Shown here: in pieces, positions 46,042-57,710 of the stretch | Layout of the letters: every line of letters starts with the position of its first letter | Position numbering within the stretch: the stretch's first letter is position 1 | Origin: Spongilla lacustris | Lineage: Eukaryota; Porifera; Demospongiae; Spongillida; Spongillidae | Reading direction: 5' to 3' | DNA: 64,000 nucleotides | Assembly: GCA_949361645.1 (NCBI GenBank) | Contig: OX442415.1 | Location: 16,822,269-16,886,268 of the forward strand | The notes under the pieces: model-generated | The model's input: only the letters and a program-made list of their open reading frames with translations | Told to the model about the DNA's origin: nothing | Databases searched by the model: none | Position numbers and translations under genes: made by a program

Positions 46042-46500
46042 TATTATATGGGACAGTGTCCAGCAAAATCGGGCTTGTGGGATTATAATTTTATCATGAT
46101 AAAAATTGTACGTTGTACTAAACAACACATCTTCGCGACGGTACTACTTTTTCCTTTCAAATTTCGTACACTTGTTCCCACTCCATTTCTCTGTGTGAAA
46201 ATCGATTTTTGTGATCTACACATTTTCCGTGCCGTTGATACAACAATCGTTAACCTCGCGGGTTAGAATTCCTCATTTCTCCACGTACGAGTGTTGAAAA
46301 CGCGTCAAATTCGGAGTGTGCATAGAGGAGTCCTGTAGCTATTGATTTGTTCTGTTCGTTAATTTTTATGCCATCCGTTACAGAGATACAGTTGAACAAA
46401 CTACGGGCACGCTTTCCCGCTTGATTCGCGCCAATGGTTTTGGCAAATCGCGTCCCGCTCAGTGCATGAATGGGAAGGCGGTGATTATATCATTGGCGCC
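46042..46500 (+). mobile_element. Single arm related to the foldback element
   Basis: Begins attatatgggacagtgtcc and later shares 'tctgttcgttaatttttatg', 'ccgttacagagatacagttg', 'aacaaacta' and 'cgcttgattcgcgcca' with 35,101-35,500, in the same order. It is absent from copy 1 at the paralogous place (about 12,145), so it inserted after duplication, or copy 1 lost it. Confidence 0.7.
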
Positions 46501-46524
46501 TTACAACATGGGGGGCCCGGCCCA

Positions 46525-47040
46525 TTAAGTGCTTTCACAATTTAAGTAATACATAAACGTTTTAATATTATTAAGCATAGAAAATAAATTCAACAACACT
46601 GCATTTGACCAACATCTGGTCAATAGTACAGTGAGATACCATATATAGTGTGTGCCCCTCCCCCCTGCCATAAAGTAGCCAGGCCACCATTGATAGCCAC
46701 CATTATGCAGGCCATTGCTAGGGACAAAGCCAGCCTCATCTTGAGGGACCAGGTCAAGGAGTATATCCTTGTTTGGTGTGCTACTTGCCGTCCATTGCAA
46801 AACCTTACCATTCCAGGCACCACACCCACCTCCCCACCCACCACCACCAGCACTACCACCACCCAGTGTGGTGGGCGTGGCAATCACATAACAGCACTAC
46901 ACTACTGATAATAAAGACCAGGTCACCTGGCACTGCTGTGTGCAGTATGACAAACCTATGTACAATATTGCTGGAGCCACAATCATCCAAATTGATGTGT
47001 GTGATGTGTACAAGGTGTGGTGTGCTTACATGCACATGAT
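46525..47040. other. Duplicated exon-like segment, strand uncertain (copy 2)
   Basis: Counterpart of 12,170-12,580 with about 120 bp more on the left. A 120-residue minus-strand ORF with a Gly-rich start (the (cca)n run) and a plus-strand ORF coexist. The low-complexity part is not evidence for coding. Confidence 0.3.
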
Positions 47041-47581
47041 GTGTACATGTATATGACTTACCCTATAGAATGAGGATCATCCAACCTGCAAGTGGAGCGG
47101 ACATGCATGAACACAACCTTAGTTGCCATGGTAATATACACAAGTATGGCAACCAATGACTCAATTCATGTTACCATGGATACTGACAAACAAGAACATG
47201 TATACATGTACATGTAAACAAATGACATCACCTTCTAGGGACATACATAATATATGGACATTGCATCCATACAAGGTGTTAGGAAGCTTCAGGGAAGGGA
47301 TAGATATGTTATATCCTCTGTTTGCATCTGTGACTTCAGGTCACGTGCTAAAATCTGATCGACCGGATTTTAGTCACCAGCACCACAATGCAAACAGTTG
47401 ATCAAAATAAATAAAATAGACATCCTCTTAGTGCATAGTGTGTGTTATCTTACAGGGTTTTGCTTTGTGTGATAAAATACAGCCATGCATCTGGTAATGG
47501 CATACATGTGCCACTACATGCACCAACTTGTACACCAGCAGTCTGCATGAGGTTATGATGTAACTGAAGACATCCACGAGT

Positions 47582-47845
47582 TTGTTAAATCGTGGCTCTC
47601 ACAATGGTACCAGCATTCAGTCCTCCTCCAGCACAGGGTCACTTACTACAGTGCTTGGGAGCGATATACAACCTTTTGAAAGGCTGAAGAGAAGGAGGGC
47701 AGCACGTAGGGACATGAAAAGGGACAAGATGGAGGCACGTGCCGGAGTACCAAAGATGAAGATATCCTGGAGTATGCCAAATGTGGAGAAATGTTCCCAT
47801 ATGAGTATGTGGCCTTATCTGACCAAACCAGTCACCTCGCTTTAA
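47582..47845 (+). other. Candidate coding segment, basic (FERLKRRRAARRDM), copy 2
   Basis: Paralogue of 13,022-13,300. The frame is kept through KMKISWS and then diverges by small indels. If this is an exon, a donor should lie just after KMK; 'gatgaagatatcc' has no GT there, which weakens the call. Confidence 0.3.
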
Positions 47846-48022
47846 ATTAGATTGGGGGTGAGGGAGGCTTGTAATAAGCAGCTGATCTCCAAGGCTTATC
47901 ACACTGCTATGTTCAGATGTAGGTTCCCTCCCACATGCACCATGTAGAAGGCAAGTGGGTGTAGCCTTACAGACATGGGTCATTCCCTCAGGTTATGACC
48001 TAATGAAGGAGGTCTCCCACTA

Positions 48023-48660
48023 CAGGAGAAGGTCCAGGATTATGGGGCAGAGAAGGGCGTGCCCTGGTGGGGGAGGGGCACCGCCCTGCCCTGGGGTACA
48101 TGCAAGGGAGGGGGAGGTCCTAGTTACTTTGCAAATTCTGCACACCATACATGTACCAGTAGACAGGTAACTTACCTCAGCTCTTTCAGGGGGCAGTGAT
48201 TGATGATATGTACCAAGTACTTTACACTGTCATCTGTAAGGTTGATTTCCCTAAGGCTGAATGGATGGACACAAAGAGATGATGTTCACACCACACATCC
48301 CAACACCTCCATGATGTCAGGTCTTTATTACTAAGCATTTCAGCATTAACCCCCTCACTAATGGGGGGTGGGTACTGGGAGTGTGGTCAAGGTATCTTAA
48401 ATAATCAAATCCATATGTACTGAGGACACCACAGTTAGGAGGTGTGACTAGTGTGGGAGGGGTGGGGGAGGGGTATGCCTCTTCAGCAAAGGTGTGGAGA
48501 AATGTTGTATGATCCATCATGTGGGTATGGGGTACAAAGAAGATCATAATTACTCATGCAGTTAGATGCCATTAAAGTACAAGACCTCTGTGTGGTAAAA
48601 TTGTATACAATGTATAAGGATTTTACCATACAGATTGCCTCAGCAGATTAATATTACTTA
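48023..48660. other. Sequence after the end of copy 2, no gene seen
   Basis: Unique sequence with G-rich patches. A minus-strand open stretch (48,317-48,547) has no recognisable domain. Confidence 0.4.
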
Positions 48661-48671
48661 CATACATGTAC

Positions 48672-50060
48672 ATGGGTCCACTGCCCCTCCTCCATATGTT
48701 CCCACTGCCCCTCCTCCAAATGTTCCCACTGCCCCTCCTCCATATGTTCCCACTGCCCCTCCTCCATATGTTCCCACTGCCCCTCCTCCATATGTTCCCA
48801 CTGCCCCTCCTCCATATGTTCCCACTGCCCCTCCTCCATATGTTCCCACTGCCCCTCCTCCATATGTTCCCACTGCCCCTCCTCCACATTTTCCCACTGC
48901 CCCTCCTCCATATGTTCCCACTGCCCCTCCTCAATATGTTCCCACTGCCCCTCCTCAATATGTTCCCACTGCCCCTCCTCCATATGTTCCGACTGCCCCT
49001 CCTCCATATGTTCCCACTTCCTCTCCTCCATATGTTCCCACTGCCCCTCCTCCATATGTTCCCACTGCCCCTCCTCCATACGTTCCCAGAGCCCCTCCTC
49101 CATATGTTCCCACTGCCCCTCCTCCATATGTTCCCACTGCCCCTCCTCCATATGTTCCCACTGCCCCTCCCCCATATGTTCCCACTGCCCCTCCTCCATA
49201 TGTTCCCACTGCCCCTCCTCCATATGTTCCCACAGCCCCTCCTCCATATGTTCCCACTGCCCCTCCTCCATGTTCCCACTGCCCCTCCTCCATATGTTCC
49301 CACTGCCCCTCCTCCATATGTTCCCACTGCCCCTCCTCCATATGTCCCCACTGCCCCTCCTCCATACGTTCCCACTGCCCCTCCTCCATATGTTCCCACT
49401 GCCCCTCCTCCATATGTTCCCACTGCCCCTCCTCCATATGTTCCCACTGCCCCTCCTCCATATGTTCCCACTGCCCCTCCTCCATATGTTCCCACTGCCC
49501 CTCCTCCATATGTTCCCACTGCCCCTCCTCCATATGTTCCCACTGCCCCTCCTCCATATGTTCCCACTGCCCCTCCTCCATATGTTCCCACTGCCCCTCC
49601 TCCATATGTTCCCACTGCCCCTCCTCCATATGTTCCCACTGCCCCTCCTCCATATGTTCCCACTGCTCCTCCTCCATATGTTCCCACTGCCTCTCCTCCA
49701 TATGCTCCCACTGCCCCTCCTCCATATGTTCCCACTGCCCCTCCTCCATGTACCCACTGCTCCTCCTCCACACGTTCCCACTGCCCCTCCTCCATATGTT
49801 CCCACTGCCCCTCCTCCATATGTTCCCACTGCCCTTCCTCCATATGTTCCCACTGCCCCTCCTCCATATGTTCCCACTGCCCCTCCTCCATATGTTCCCA
49901 CTGCCCCTCCTCCATATGTTCCCACTGCCCCTCCTCCATATGTTCCCACTGCCCCTTCTCCATATGTTCCCATTGCCCCTCCTCCATATGTTCCCACTGC
50001 CCCTCCTCCATATGTTCCCACTGCCCCTCTCCCATATGTTCCCACTGCCACTGCTCCATA
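48672..50060 (+). repeat. 24-bp minisatellite, block 1, about 58 units
   Basis: Unit cactgcccctcctccatatg plus ttcc, period 24 bp. Rare units lose 4 bp (ccatgttccc), shifting frame. The ORFs of 270-546 residues here (repeats YVPTAPPP, MFPLPLLH and ICSHCPSS on the plus strand; GQWEHMEE, GAVGTYGG and GSGNIWRR on the minus) are frames of this repeat. Confidence 0.96.
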
Positions 50061-51445
50061 TGACGTTTTTATTAGAATGGGCAATAAATGGAATTAGGCT
50101 TACTATTCAAATATGGCTGACAGGTATAAGTTTGCTACATGGTGAATATACATTTTTCTGTAGTATGAGGAACGAATTAGACAGAAAATATGCTCCCAGC
50201 AGAATATGGAGGAGTAGCCTACATGTACATGCATGTGTTGTGCACCAGGGTACATGTAAGCAATTAGATCTATAAAGATGGTAAGGGGTGTATGTGAATG
50301 TGCAGCTGTAGATATAAGGTGATGGGGAGCACATGTTCTGTACAATGAGTCTTCAGCTGGTGTGCGTGTGCATCTGGGCTTGGATATAAGGTTGAGGAAT
50401 GTGTGTTAGAATCACTCTAGGGGTATTGTGCACAGCCACTGGCAGAGCAACTCCACTTTTTCCCCCTTTATAGCTTCTAATTAATGGTGTTATTAGATGG
50501 AAGCTGACAAAGATAAGATTGATATCTTCACACTAAATATTCCTGATGTACAACACAGTAAATCACATGTTCAGGGGCAGACTCATAGGCGGGTAGGGGG
50601 TGGGGGAGGAGGGAGGCACCCCTCGTGACAAATAAAGGTAGTGGTGTTACATATCCATCAATAGCATGACTCAGCACACTACCTCATCAAAACTAAGATC
50701 AGAAAAAGAGCAATGCTGCCAGAGAAATGAATTGCTTATTACATAATTTAGTCCCATGTAACCTTATGAGGCCAGGGCTTCATGTTATTGTTCAAATGCT
50801 TCCATCTACACAAGACATGAAAGCCCATGCATCAAAGTCTGATAATGTTTACATGTATTCCTTTTTCAGTTTGTGCAAAACCAAGGGTCACATTGGTGCA
50901 CCACACAGGGCACAGGCATGGTTACAGCTCCATTTAGTGCACAACTCATGTACCAATATCGGTTCTACCAACATGAGCTGTGGTGTCACAATGCAGACGT
51001 TCACGTATATATACAATAAGACAACCAATCCCATGTTAAATGAATGCATGTACACCATCAAACTTACTGAAGACTTTGGAGGTTATTCAGATGTGAAGCA
51101 GCTGCACATAACTCCGTCATTCCATCAGCCCCAATATTATTACAATCTAGGCTGGAGGGAGATACAGGTGTGTACAGTACGTATCAATGTACAAGCAAGT
51201 ATGTGATGATGTACAATGTACATGTATGTCATGTGTACATGGAAGGAAGGAGGCACCCCTCCCAGGTAGAGTGTATATCTTGTTGCTAAGGTGTTGCTAG
51301 GTGAGGGTTGAACGCACCCCCATTGTTTCCATTTTTGCATTGGAAAACCCTCCAAAAGTATACAAAACCTACAATATAATTACACATCCAGTCCCTAAAA
51401 TAGCTGTGTTGCACAACCTCCCATTAATATGTGCGTGTATGGATT
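50061..51445 (+). repeat. Spacer 1 between 24-bp blocks
   Basis: Starts 'gacgttttt.attagaa..gggcaataaatggaattagg', matching spacer 2, and its right part (about 50,727-51,440) matches 58,620-59,272 and 63,170-63,640. The conserved open stretch IKLTEDFGGYSDVKQLHITP then SFHQPQYYYNLGWREIQVCT is present in all three spacers with few changes; whether it is an exon is unknown. Confidence 0.75.
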
Positions 51446-51765
51446 ACCCCTCCTCCATATGTTCCCACTGCCCCTCCTCCATATGTTCCCACTGCCCCTC
51501 CTACATATGTTCCCACTACCCCTCCTCCATATGTTCCCACTGCCCCTCCTCCATATATTCCCACTGCCCCTCCTCCATGTTCCCACTGCCCCTCCTCCAT
51601 ATGTTCCCACAGCCCCTTTTCCATGTTCCCACTGCCCCTCCTCCAAATGTTCCCACTGCTCCTCCTCCATATGTTCCCACTGCCCCTCCTCCATATGTTC
51701 CCACTACCCCTCCTCCATATGTTCCCACTGCCCCTCCTCCATGTTCCCAATGCCCCTCGTCCATA
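51446..51765 (+). repeat. 24-bp minisatellite, block 2a
   Basis: Left part of block 2, cut off by the TA-flanked transposon at 51,766. Its variant order (acatatg, ctacccc, ccatgttccc, cccctcgtcc) is the same as at about 54,570-54,887. Confidence 0.95.
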
Positions 51766-52721
51766 CAGTATGCGTCAGATTAAAGTTGGCGCTACGCATT
51801 ACGGTGTAAAAGTACTACGCTCCGATCGCAAAAAATTACGATCGGAACGCAATTACCTCGTAAAATATTACGTTCCGTTACGATCGGAAAATATTCCGTT
51901 ATGGCCGTAATCCGATTACGATGCTACTCCCACGCATTGTTTGGACATATGTCGGGTACATGATGAACATATGGAGACATGTTCCGACAGGCGGTGAAAT
52001 CTCTCGCGCTAGACGTCCAATCATATCGTTGCGCCCCTGTAGTTGAATGAACTAAAGCTGCTCGTAATCCCGCGCTAAGGTATCTAACTTATACAGAAAC
52101 GCCCCTTGTGTATACGATCAGTTTTTTTTTTAATGAAAAAGGCTATTTTTTTATTTTTGGTTTAAGCTTTTAGAGCTCTTTTATCTTGTCCTTTTGTCTG
52201 TTCTGCAATCGCGTCTTCTGTTGGCAACAGTGGCGAGGTTTTGTACAGGCAGCAATGTTATTACTTCAGGTAAACCACAAGCGTACCACAGGGCACATGC
52301 GTATGATATCATTAGCCACAGTCCGTTGCAAAGGAGCATTAAATCTACAGATGTTGGTACCGTTCCTCTTTATCACTCGAAGTAGTATGCGAGGGAAATG
52401 TACATTGAAAAGTATTCATTGTATTCATTTTCAAGGAAGGTCCCTGCTTTAGATCGAGTTCGCTCGTATATAAAAATGTAAAAGCTTATCTTATGCCCCA
52501 ATCTTATAGCTAAACAAGCCCTTGCGAATTTTAACAGAAAGTTACTATGTATGTACATGTAATTCTACTTTAAAATTCATTTTGGGACAATCATCAGCAT
52601 AGTCGAAGGAGAAAAACGTGCTACATGTATCTTTCAAAGTTCCAAATCATGCGGTGAATGTGTTGAATGAACTCTTCCAGCTCTTATAAGAGCCCTGTTT
52701 GTGCCCATGGGATGAACTCTC

Positions 52722-53190
52722 CGGCTAAGAGGGCCCATGGGTGTGGTCAATGGATGAGAAGTTATGGGGTTAATGAACTCTCCGGCTAAGAGGGCCCATG
52801 GGTGTGGTCAATGGGTGAGAAGTCATGGGGTTAATGAACTCTCCGGCTATGAGGGCCTATGGGTGTGGTCAATGGGTGGGAAGTCATGGGGTTAATGAAC
52901 TCTCCGGCTATGAGGGTCTATGGGTGTGGTCAATGGATGAGAAGTCATGAGGTTAATGAACTCTCCGGCTAAGAGGGCCTATGGGTGTGGTCAATAGGTG
53001 AGATCAATGGGTGAGAAGTCATGGGGTTAATGAACTCTCCGGCTATGAGGGCCTATGGGTGTGGTCAATGGATGAGAAGTCATGGGGTTAATGAACTCTC
53101 CGGCTATGAGGGCCTATGGGTGTGGTCAATGAGTGAGATGTTGTGGGGTTAATGAACACTCCAGCTATGAGGGCCCATGTCATGGGGTTA
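52722..53190 (+). repeat. 61-bp tandem repeat inside TIR element, about 7 units
   Basis: Unit gttaatgaactctccggcta plus agagggcccatgggtgtggtcaatg and gatgagaagtcatggg in order, period about 61 bp. One unit near 52,990 has a 15-bp internal duplication. Confidence 0.88.
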
Positions 53191-53353
53191 GGGCCATTTT
53201 TATCTGTAAGCATGACTTCATATGAGGTATCAGGGGGGGGAGGTGCCTGTTTACTCTCCGAAAACCGCATCAGTGGTTTTAATAACCGCTATTAACCTAC
53301 CGCTAACGTACCGCTGTAAACGAGGGGATAGCCAAGTTACTGCGTTCACACTA

Positions 53354-53389
53354 CCGCGATAGAACGGTTCCAGAACCGTTCTATCGCGG
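53354..53389. repeat. Perfect 17-bp hairpin
   Basis: ccgcgatagaacggttc, ca, and the exact inverse. It lies within a roughly 220-bp segment bounded by direct repeats of tgcctgtttactct (about 53,245 and 53,467), suggesting a small nested insertion in the TIR element. Confidence 0.85.
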
Positions 53390-53733
53390 AAGTATCATAT
53401 ACAGGTGTGTCGCCTCGGGCACCCATTAGGCCATTACTCTAGCTAATAGGAGGTCGGAGGGGCGTGCCTGTTTACTCTGACGACCTACTCCTCGAATCAA
53501 CACTTACAGCTGCCCGCCCATTTGCAGTTCCTGGACATGTGTTTTGGACATGTGTTTAGTTGTAAGCCTTTTAGCGACCGTAACGGAACGTAACAGCCTT
53601 CGAATTACGTTGCCATCGGAGCGTAATTTTTTTACGGTCATAACGGAACTAATTCCGATCGTAACGCAATTACGGCGCAACGTAATAATCTGAACCGTAA
53701 TGCGTAGCGCCAACTTTATTCTGACGCATACTG

Positions 53734-55905
53734 TATGTTCCCACTGCCCCTCCTCCATATGTTCCCACTGCCCCTCCTCCATGTTCCCACTGCCCCTCCT
53801 ACATATGTTCCCACTACCCCTCCTCCATATGTTTCCACTGCCCCTCCTCCATATGTTCCCACTGCCCCTCCTCCATGTTCCCACTGCCCCTCCTACATAT
53901 GTTCCTACTGCCCCTCCTCCATATGTTCCCACTGCCCCTCCTCCATATGTTCCCACTGCCCCTCCTCCATATGTTCCCACTGCCCCTCCTCCATATGTTC
54001 CCACTGCCCCTCCTCCATATGTTCCCACTGCCCTTCCTCCATATGTTCCCACTGCCCTTCCTCCATATGTTCCCACTGCCCCTCCTCCATATGTTCCCAC
54101 TGCCCCTCCTCCATATGTTCCCACTGCCCCTCCTCCATATGTTCCCACTGCCCCTTCCTCCATACATGTATGTTCCCATATATGTTCCCACTGGCCCTCC
54201 TCCAAATGTTCCCACTGCCCCTCCTCCAAATGTTCCCACTGCCCCTCCTCCATATGTTCCCACTGCCCTTCCTCCATATGTTCCAACTGCCCTTCCTCCA
54301 TATGTTCCCACTGCCCCTCCTCCATATGTTCCCACTGCCCCTCCTCCATATGTTCCCACCGCCCCTTCTCCATGTTCCCACTGCCCCTCCTCCATATGTT
54401 CCCACTGCCCCTCCTCCATGTTCCCACTGCCCCTCCTCCATATGTTCCCACTGCCCCTCCTCCATATGTTCTCACTGCCCCTCCTCCATATGTGCCCACT
54501 GCCCCTCCTCCATATTTTCCCATTACCCCTCCTCCATATGTTCCCACTGCCCCTCCTCCATGTTCCCACTGCCCCTCCTCCATATGTTCCCACTGCCCCT
54601 CCTCCATATGTTCCCACTGCCCCTCCTACATATGTTCCCACTACCCCTCCTCCATATGTTCCCACTGCCCCTCCTCCATATGTTCCCACTGCCCCTCCTC
54701 CATGTTCCCACTGCCCCTCCTCCATATGTTCCCACTGCCCCTTTTCCATGTTCCCACTGCCCCTCCTCCAAATGTTCCCACTGCTCCTCCTCCATATATT
54801 CCCACTGCCCCTCCTCCATATGTTCCCACTACCCCTCCTCCATATGTTCCCACTGCCCCTCCTCCATGTTCCCAATGCCCCTCGTCCATATGTTCCCACT
54901 GCCCCTCCTCCATATGTTCCCACTGCCCCTCCTCCATGTTCCCACTGCCCCTCCTACATATGTTCCCACTACCCCTCCTCCATATGTTTCCACTGCCCCT
55001 CCTCCATATGTTCCCACTGCCCCTCCTCCATGTTCCCACTGCCCCTCCTACATATGTTCCACTGCCCCTCCTCCATGTTCCCACTGCCCCTCTTCCATAT
55101 GTTCCCACTACCCCTCCTCCATATGTTCCTACTGCCCCTCCTCCATATGTTCCCACTGCCCCTCCTCCATATGTTCCCACTGCCCCTCCTCCATATGTTC
55201 CCACTGCCCCTCCTCCATATGTTCCCACTGCCCCTCCTCCATATGTTCCCACTGCCCTTCCTCCATATGTTCCCACTGCCCTTCCTCCATATGTTCCCAC
55301 TGCCCCTCCTCCATATGTTTCCACTGCCCCTTCCTCCATACATGTATGTTCCCACATATGTTCCCACTGGCCCTCCTCCAAATGTTCCCACTGCCCCTCC
55401 TCCAAATGTTCCCACTGCCCCTCCTCCATATGCTCCCACTGCCCCTCCTCCATATGTTCCCACTACCCCTCCTCCATATGTTCCCACTGCCCCTCCTCCA
55501 TATGTTCCCACTGCCCCTCCTGCATATGTTCCCAATGCCCCTCCTCCATATGTTCCCACTGCCCCTCCTCCATATGTTCCCACTGCCCCTCCTCCATATG
55601 TTCCCACTGCCCCTGCTGCATATGTTCCCACTGCCCCTCCTCCATATGTTCCCACTGCCCCTCCTCCATATGTTCCCACTGCCCCTCCTCCATATGTTCC
55701 CACTGCCCCTCCTCCATACATGTTCCCACTGCCCCTCCTCCATATGTTCCCACTGCCCCTCCTCCATATGTTCCCACTGCCCCTCCTCCATATGTTCCCA
55801 CTGCCCCTCCTCCATATGTTCCCACTGCCCCTCTTCCATATGTTCCCACTGCCCCTCCTCCATATATTCCCACTCCATATGTTCCCACTGCCCCTGCTCC
55901 ATATC
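53734..55905 (+). repeat. 24-bp minisatellite, block 2b, about 90 units, 1.15-kb higher-order repeat
   Basis: Continuation of block 2. The variant order starting at 53,734 is repeated from 54,888 (offset 1,154 bp), including the rare 'catacatgtatgttcccat' units (54,170 and 55,340). ORFs up to 742 residues are repeat frames. Confidence 0.95.
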
Positions 55906-57204
55906 ACGTTTTTGTTAGAACAGTCTGATGTGGGCAATAAATGGAATTAGGCTTACTACATGTATTCAAATATGGCTGACAGGCATATGTTTGCTACATG
56001 GCAAATTGGCATGCAGATGTCACATAGTTTGATGCCACAAAAGTATACATTTAAAGTTATGATGGCTAACTTCTAAAGGTGTGCATCAATTGGAAGGCTG
56101 TAAGTTCCACAGACTGAAGCCACCCCTTCCATACTTTAGTTGCTGATTTATATCCTAACAATTGTGTAAGGGGTTTACCATACAGATTACCTCAGCTAAT
56201 TAATAGATTAATGACAAATAAAGGTATGTCACTGGCAGTGGTGTTACATAACCATCAATACCATGACTCAGCACACTACATTTGTGTACCTCATCAAAAC
56301 TAAGACCAGTAAAAGAGCAATGCTGGCAGAGAAATGAATTGCTTATTATATAACTCTGTCTCTTGTAATTTTATGAGGCCAGGGCTTCATGTTATTGTTC
56401 TAATACTTCTACCTACACAAGACATGAATACAGTGAATAGTGGCCCGGTAGGTTGCGGAACAAAGCTGATGTTGTGCAGTTGACATAGAGCATTGTGAAG
56501 TAGACATAGAGCATTGTGCATAGAGTGTAGTACATAGAGCAGTCGACACAGAAACGTTGACACAGAGACGTATTTGGGCGTGGCCCAGCAGAAGTACTAT
56601 TTAGGCGTGGCCCTTAGGAAGTTGACACGGGTAAATTAGGGCGTGGCCATCGTAACTCGCCTACGGAAGTAGTTGGTAAAATAGGCTAGCGATAATGGCG
56701 ATCCAACGTGACGATGTGGAAGTTGAGAGTAAGGCTTATACCACACATCAGGCCAACCATGCACTACGCAACTCTGCCATTTTCATTCTCTAGGGATCAT
56801 AGTGCGGTACTGGAGGCAATATTGGCGTACTTGCGCTGGGTGTACTCCGTGTCAATCATGCAATGCAATCATATACATATATGAGTTCATTGCAATGGAC
56901 AAACAATATCATCGTAACATATGCACGTATACACACTAGGTTCTAAGAAAGTTATTCCTGGTCTTCACTGCCGAGAGCATACTACTGTGATGCAGTATAA
57001 CCATCCTTTATTCTCGTGGCAATGATGGTGAAGATGTCCAAGCACATTTAATACTTGTGACTAAACTGTACATATACATATCTATATGTCAGTGGCGTTA
57101 CAAATGAATAAGCCTTCAATCATATACATTCAAGTACATGCGCTTGCTACATAATCTACCTTGGTGTAAGTAGAATATAAAATGTATGACTTCTATAAAA
57201 ACCA

Positions 57205-57320
57205 TTGCGTGTGTTTGTATGTATGTACATGTATGTGTGTGTATGTGTGTGTATGTGTGTGTGTGTGTGTGTGTGTATGTGTGTGTGTATGTGTGTGTAT
57301 GTGTGTGTGTGTGTTGGTGT
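57205..57320 (+). repeat. (GT)n/(GTAT) microsatellite
   Basis: Alternating gt with occasional at, inside the 56,431-58,618 element. It gives false VCVCVC and THTHTH ORFs. Confidence 0.95.
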
Positions 57321-57583
57321 GTATGTGTCATACATGGTACATCGAAAGGTTACCTATGAAAATATAGCAAATCTTTTATAATTCTAGCTTGGGAGAGTAT
57401 GTTTAGATAGGGGAGTCGTCAAAACACAGGCGGCTAGACCAACTTTAACCTTAGACAAAGTCCCCTTTCAAATGGGTAGATACATCTAATCAAATTATAG
57501 GCAGGGGGTAGGTGCACAATCATTTGGCCTTGTAGAAAATTTAAAACATGGGTACGTTACTCCATAAACTAAAAAACATGTGC

Positions 57584-57584
<1 letters not shown>

Positions 57585-57617
<33 letters not shown>

Positions 57618-57710
57618 CTGTGTTCATGTGTGCATGTGTTATGGGTATGGGTATGTTTGTGTGTGTGTTGTCATGTGTGTGTGTTAATGTGTGAGTGGTT
57701 GTGTGTGGAG
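57585..57710 (+). repeat. (GT)n microsatellite
   Basis: Second GT-rich tract in the same element, pure at 57,590-57,617 and degenerate afterwards. Confidence 0.95.

Larger units (their letters stand above)
16968..48022 (+). repeat. Tandem segmental duplication, copy 2
   Basis: Second copy of the 1-13,462 block, in direct orientation. It is about 31 kb long because it carries a 3.96-kb TIR element (20,838-24,797), an 18.4-kb TIR-bounded segment (24,807-43,222) and a foldback-family arm (about 46,042-46,500). Without these it is shorter than copy 1, mainly because its minisatellites have fewer units. It contains the complete GST mu gene on the minus strand. Confidence 0.9.
51766..53733. mobile_element. 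1.97-kb TA-flanked TIR element (Tc1/mariner-like ends)
   Basis: Inverted ends start CAGTATGCGTCAGA and match for 40 bp with one difference; subterminal ttacgatcggaa motifs recur on both sides. TA flanks both ends (51,764-51,765 and 53,734-53,735). The paralogous array unit at about 54,887 shows the unoccupied sequence. TA TSD and CAGT ends are typical of Tc1/mariner. No transposase is recognised; the interior carries a 61-bp repeat and a perfect hairpin. Confidence 0.87.

Noticed and set aside
57116..57331. THTHTH / VCVCVC ORFs
   Set aside because: Microsatellite translations.
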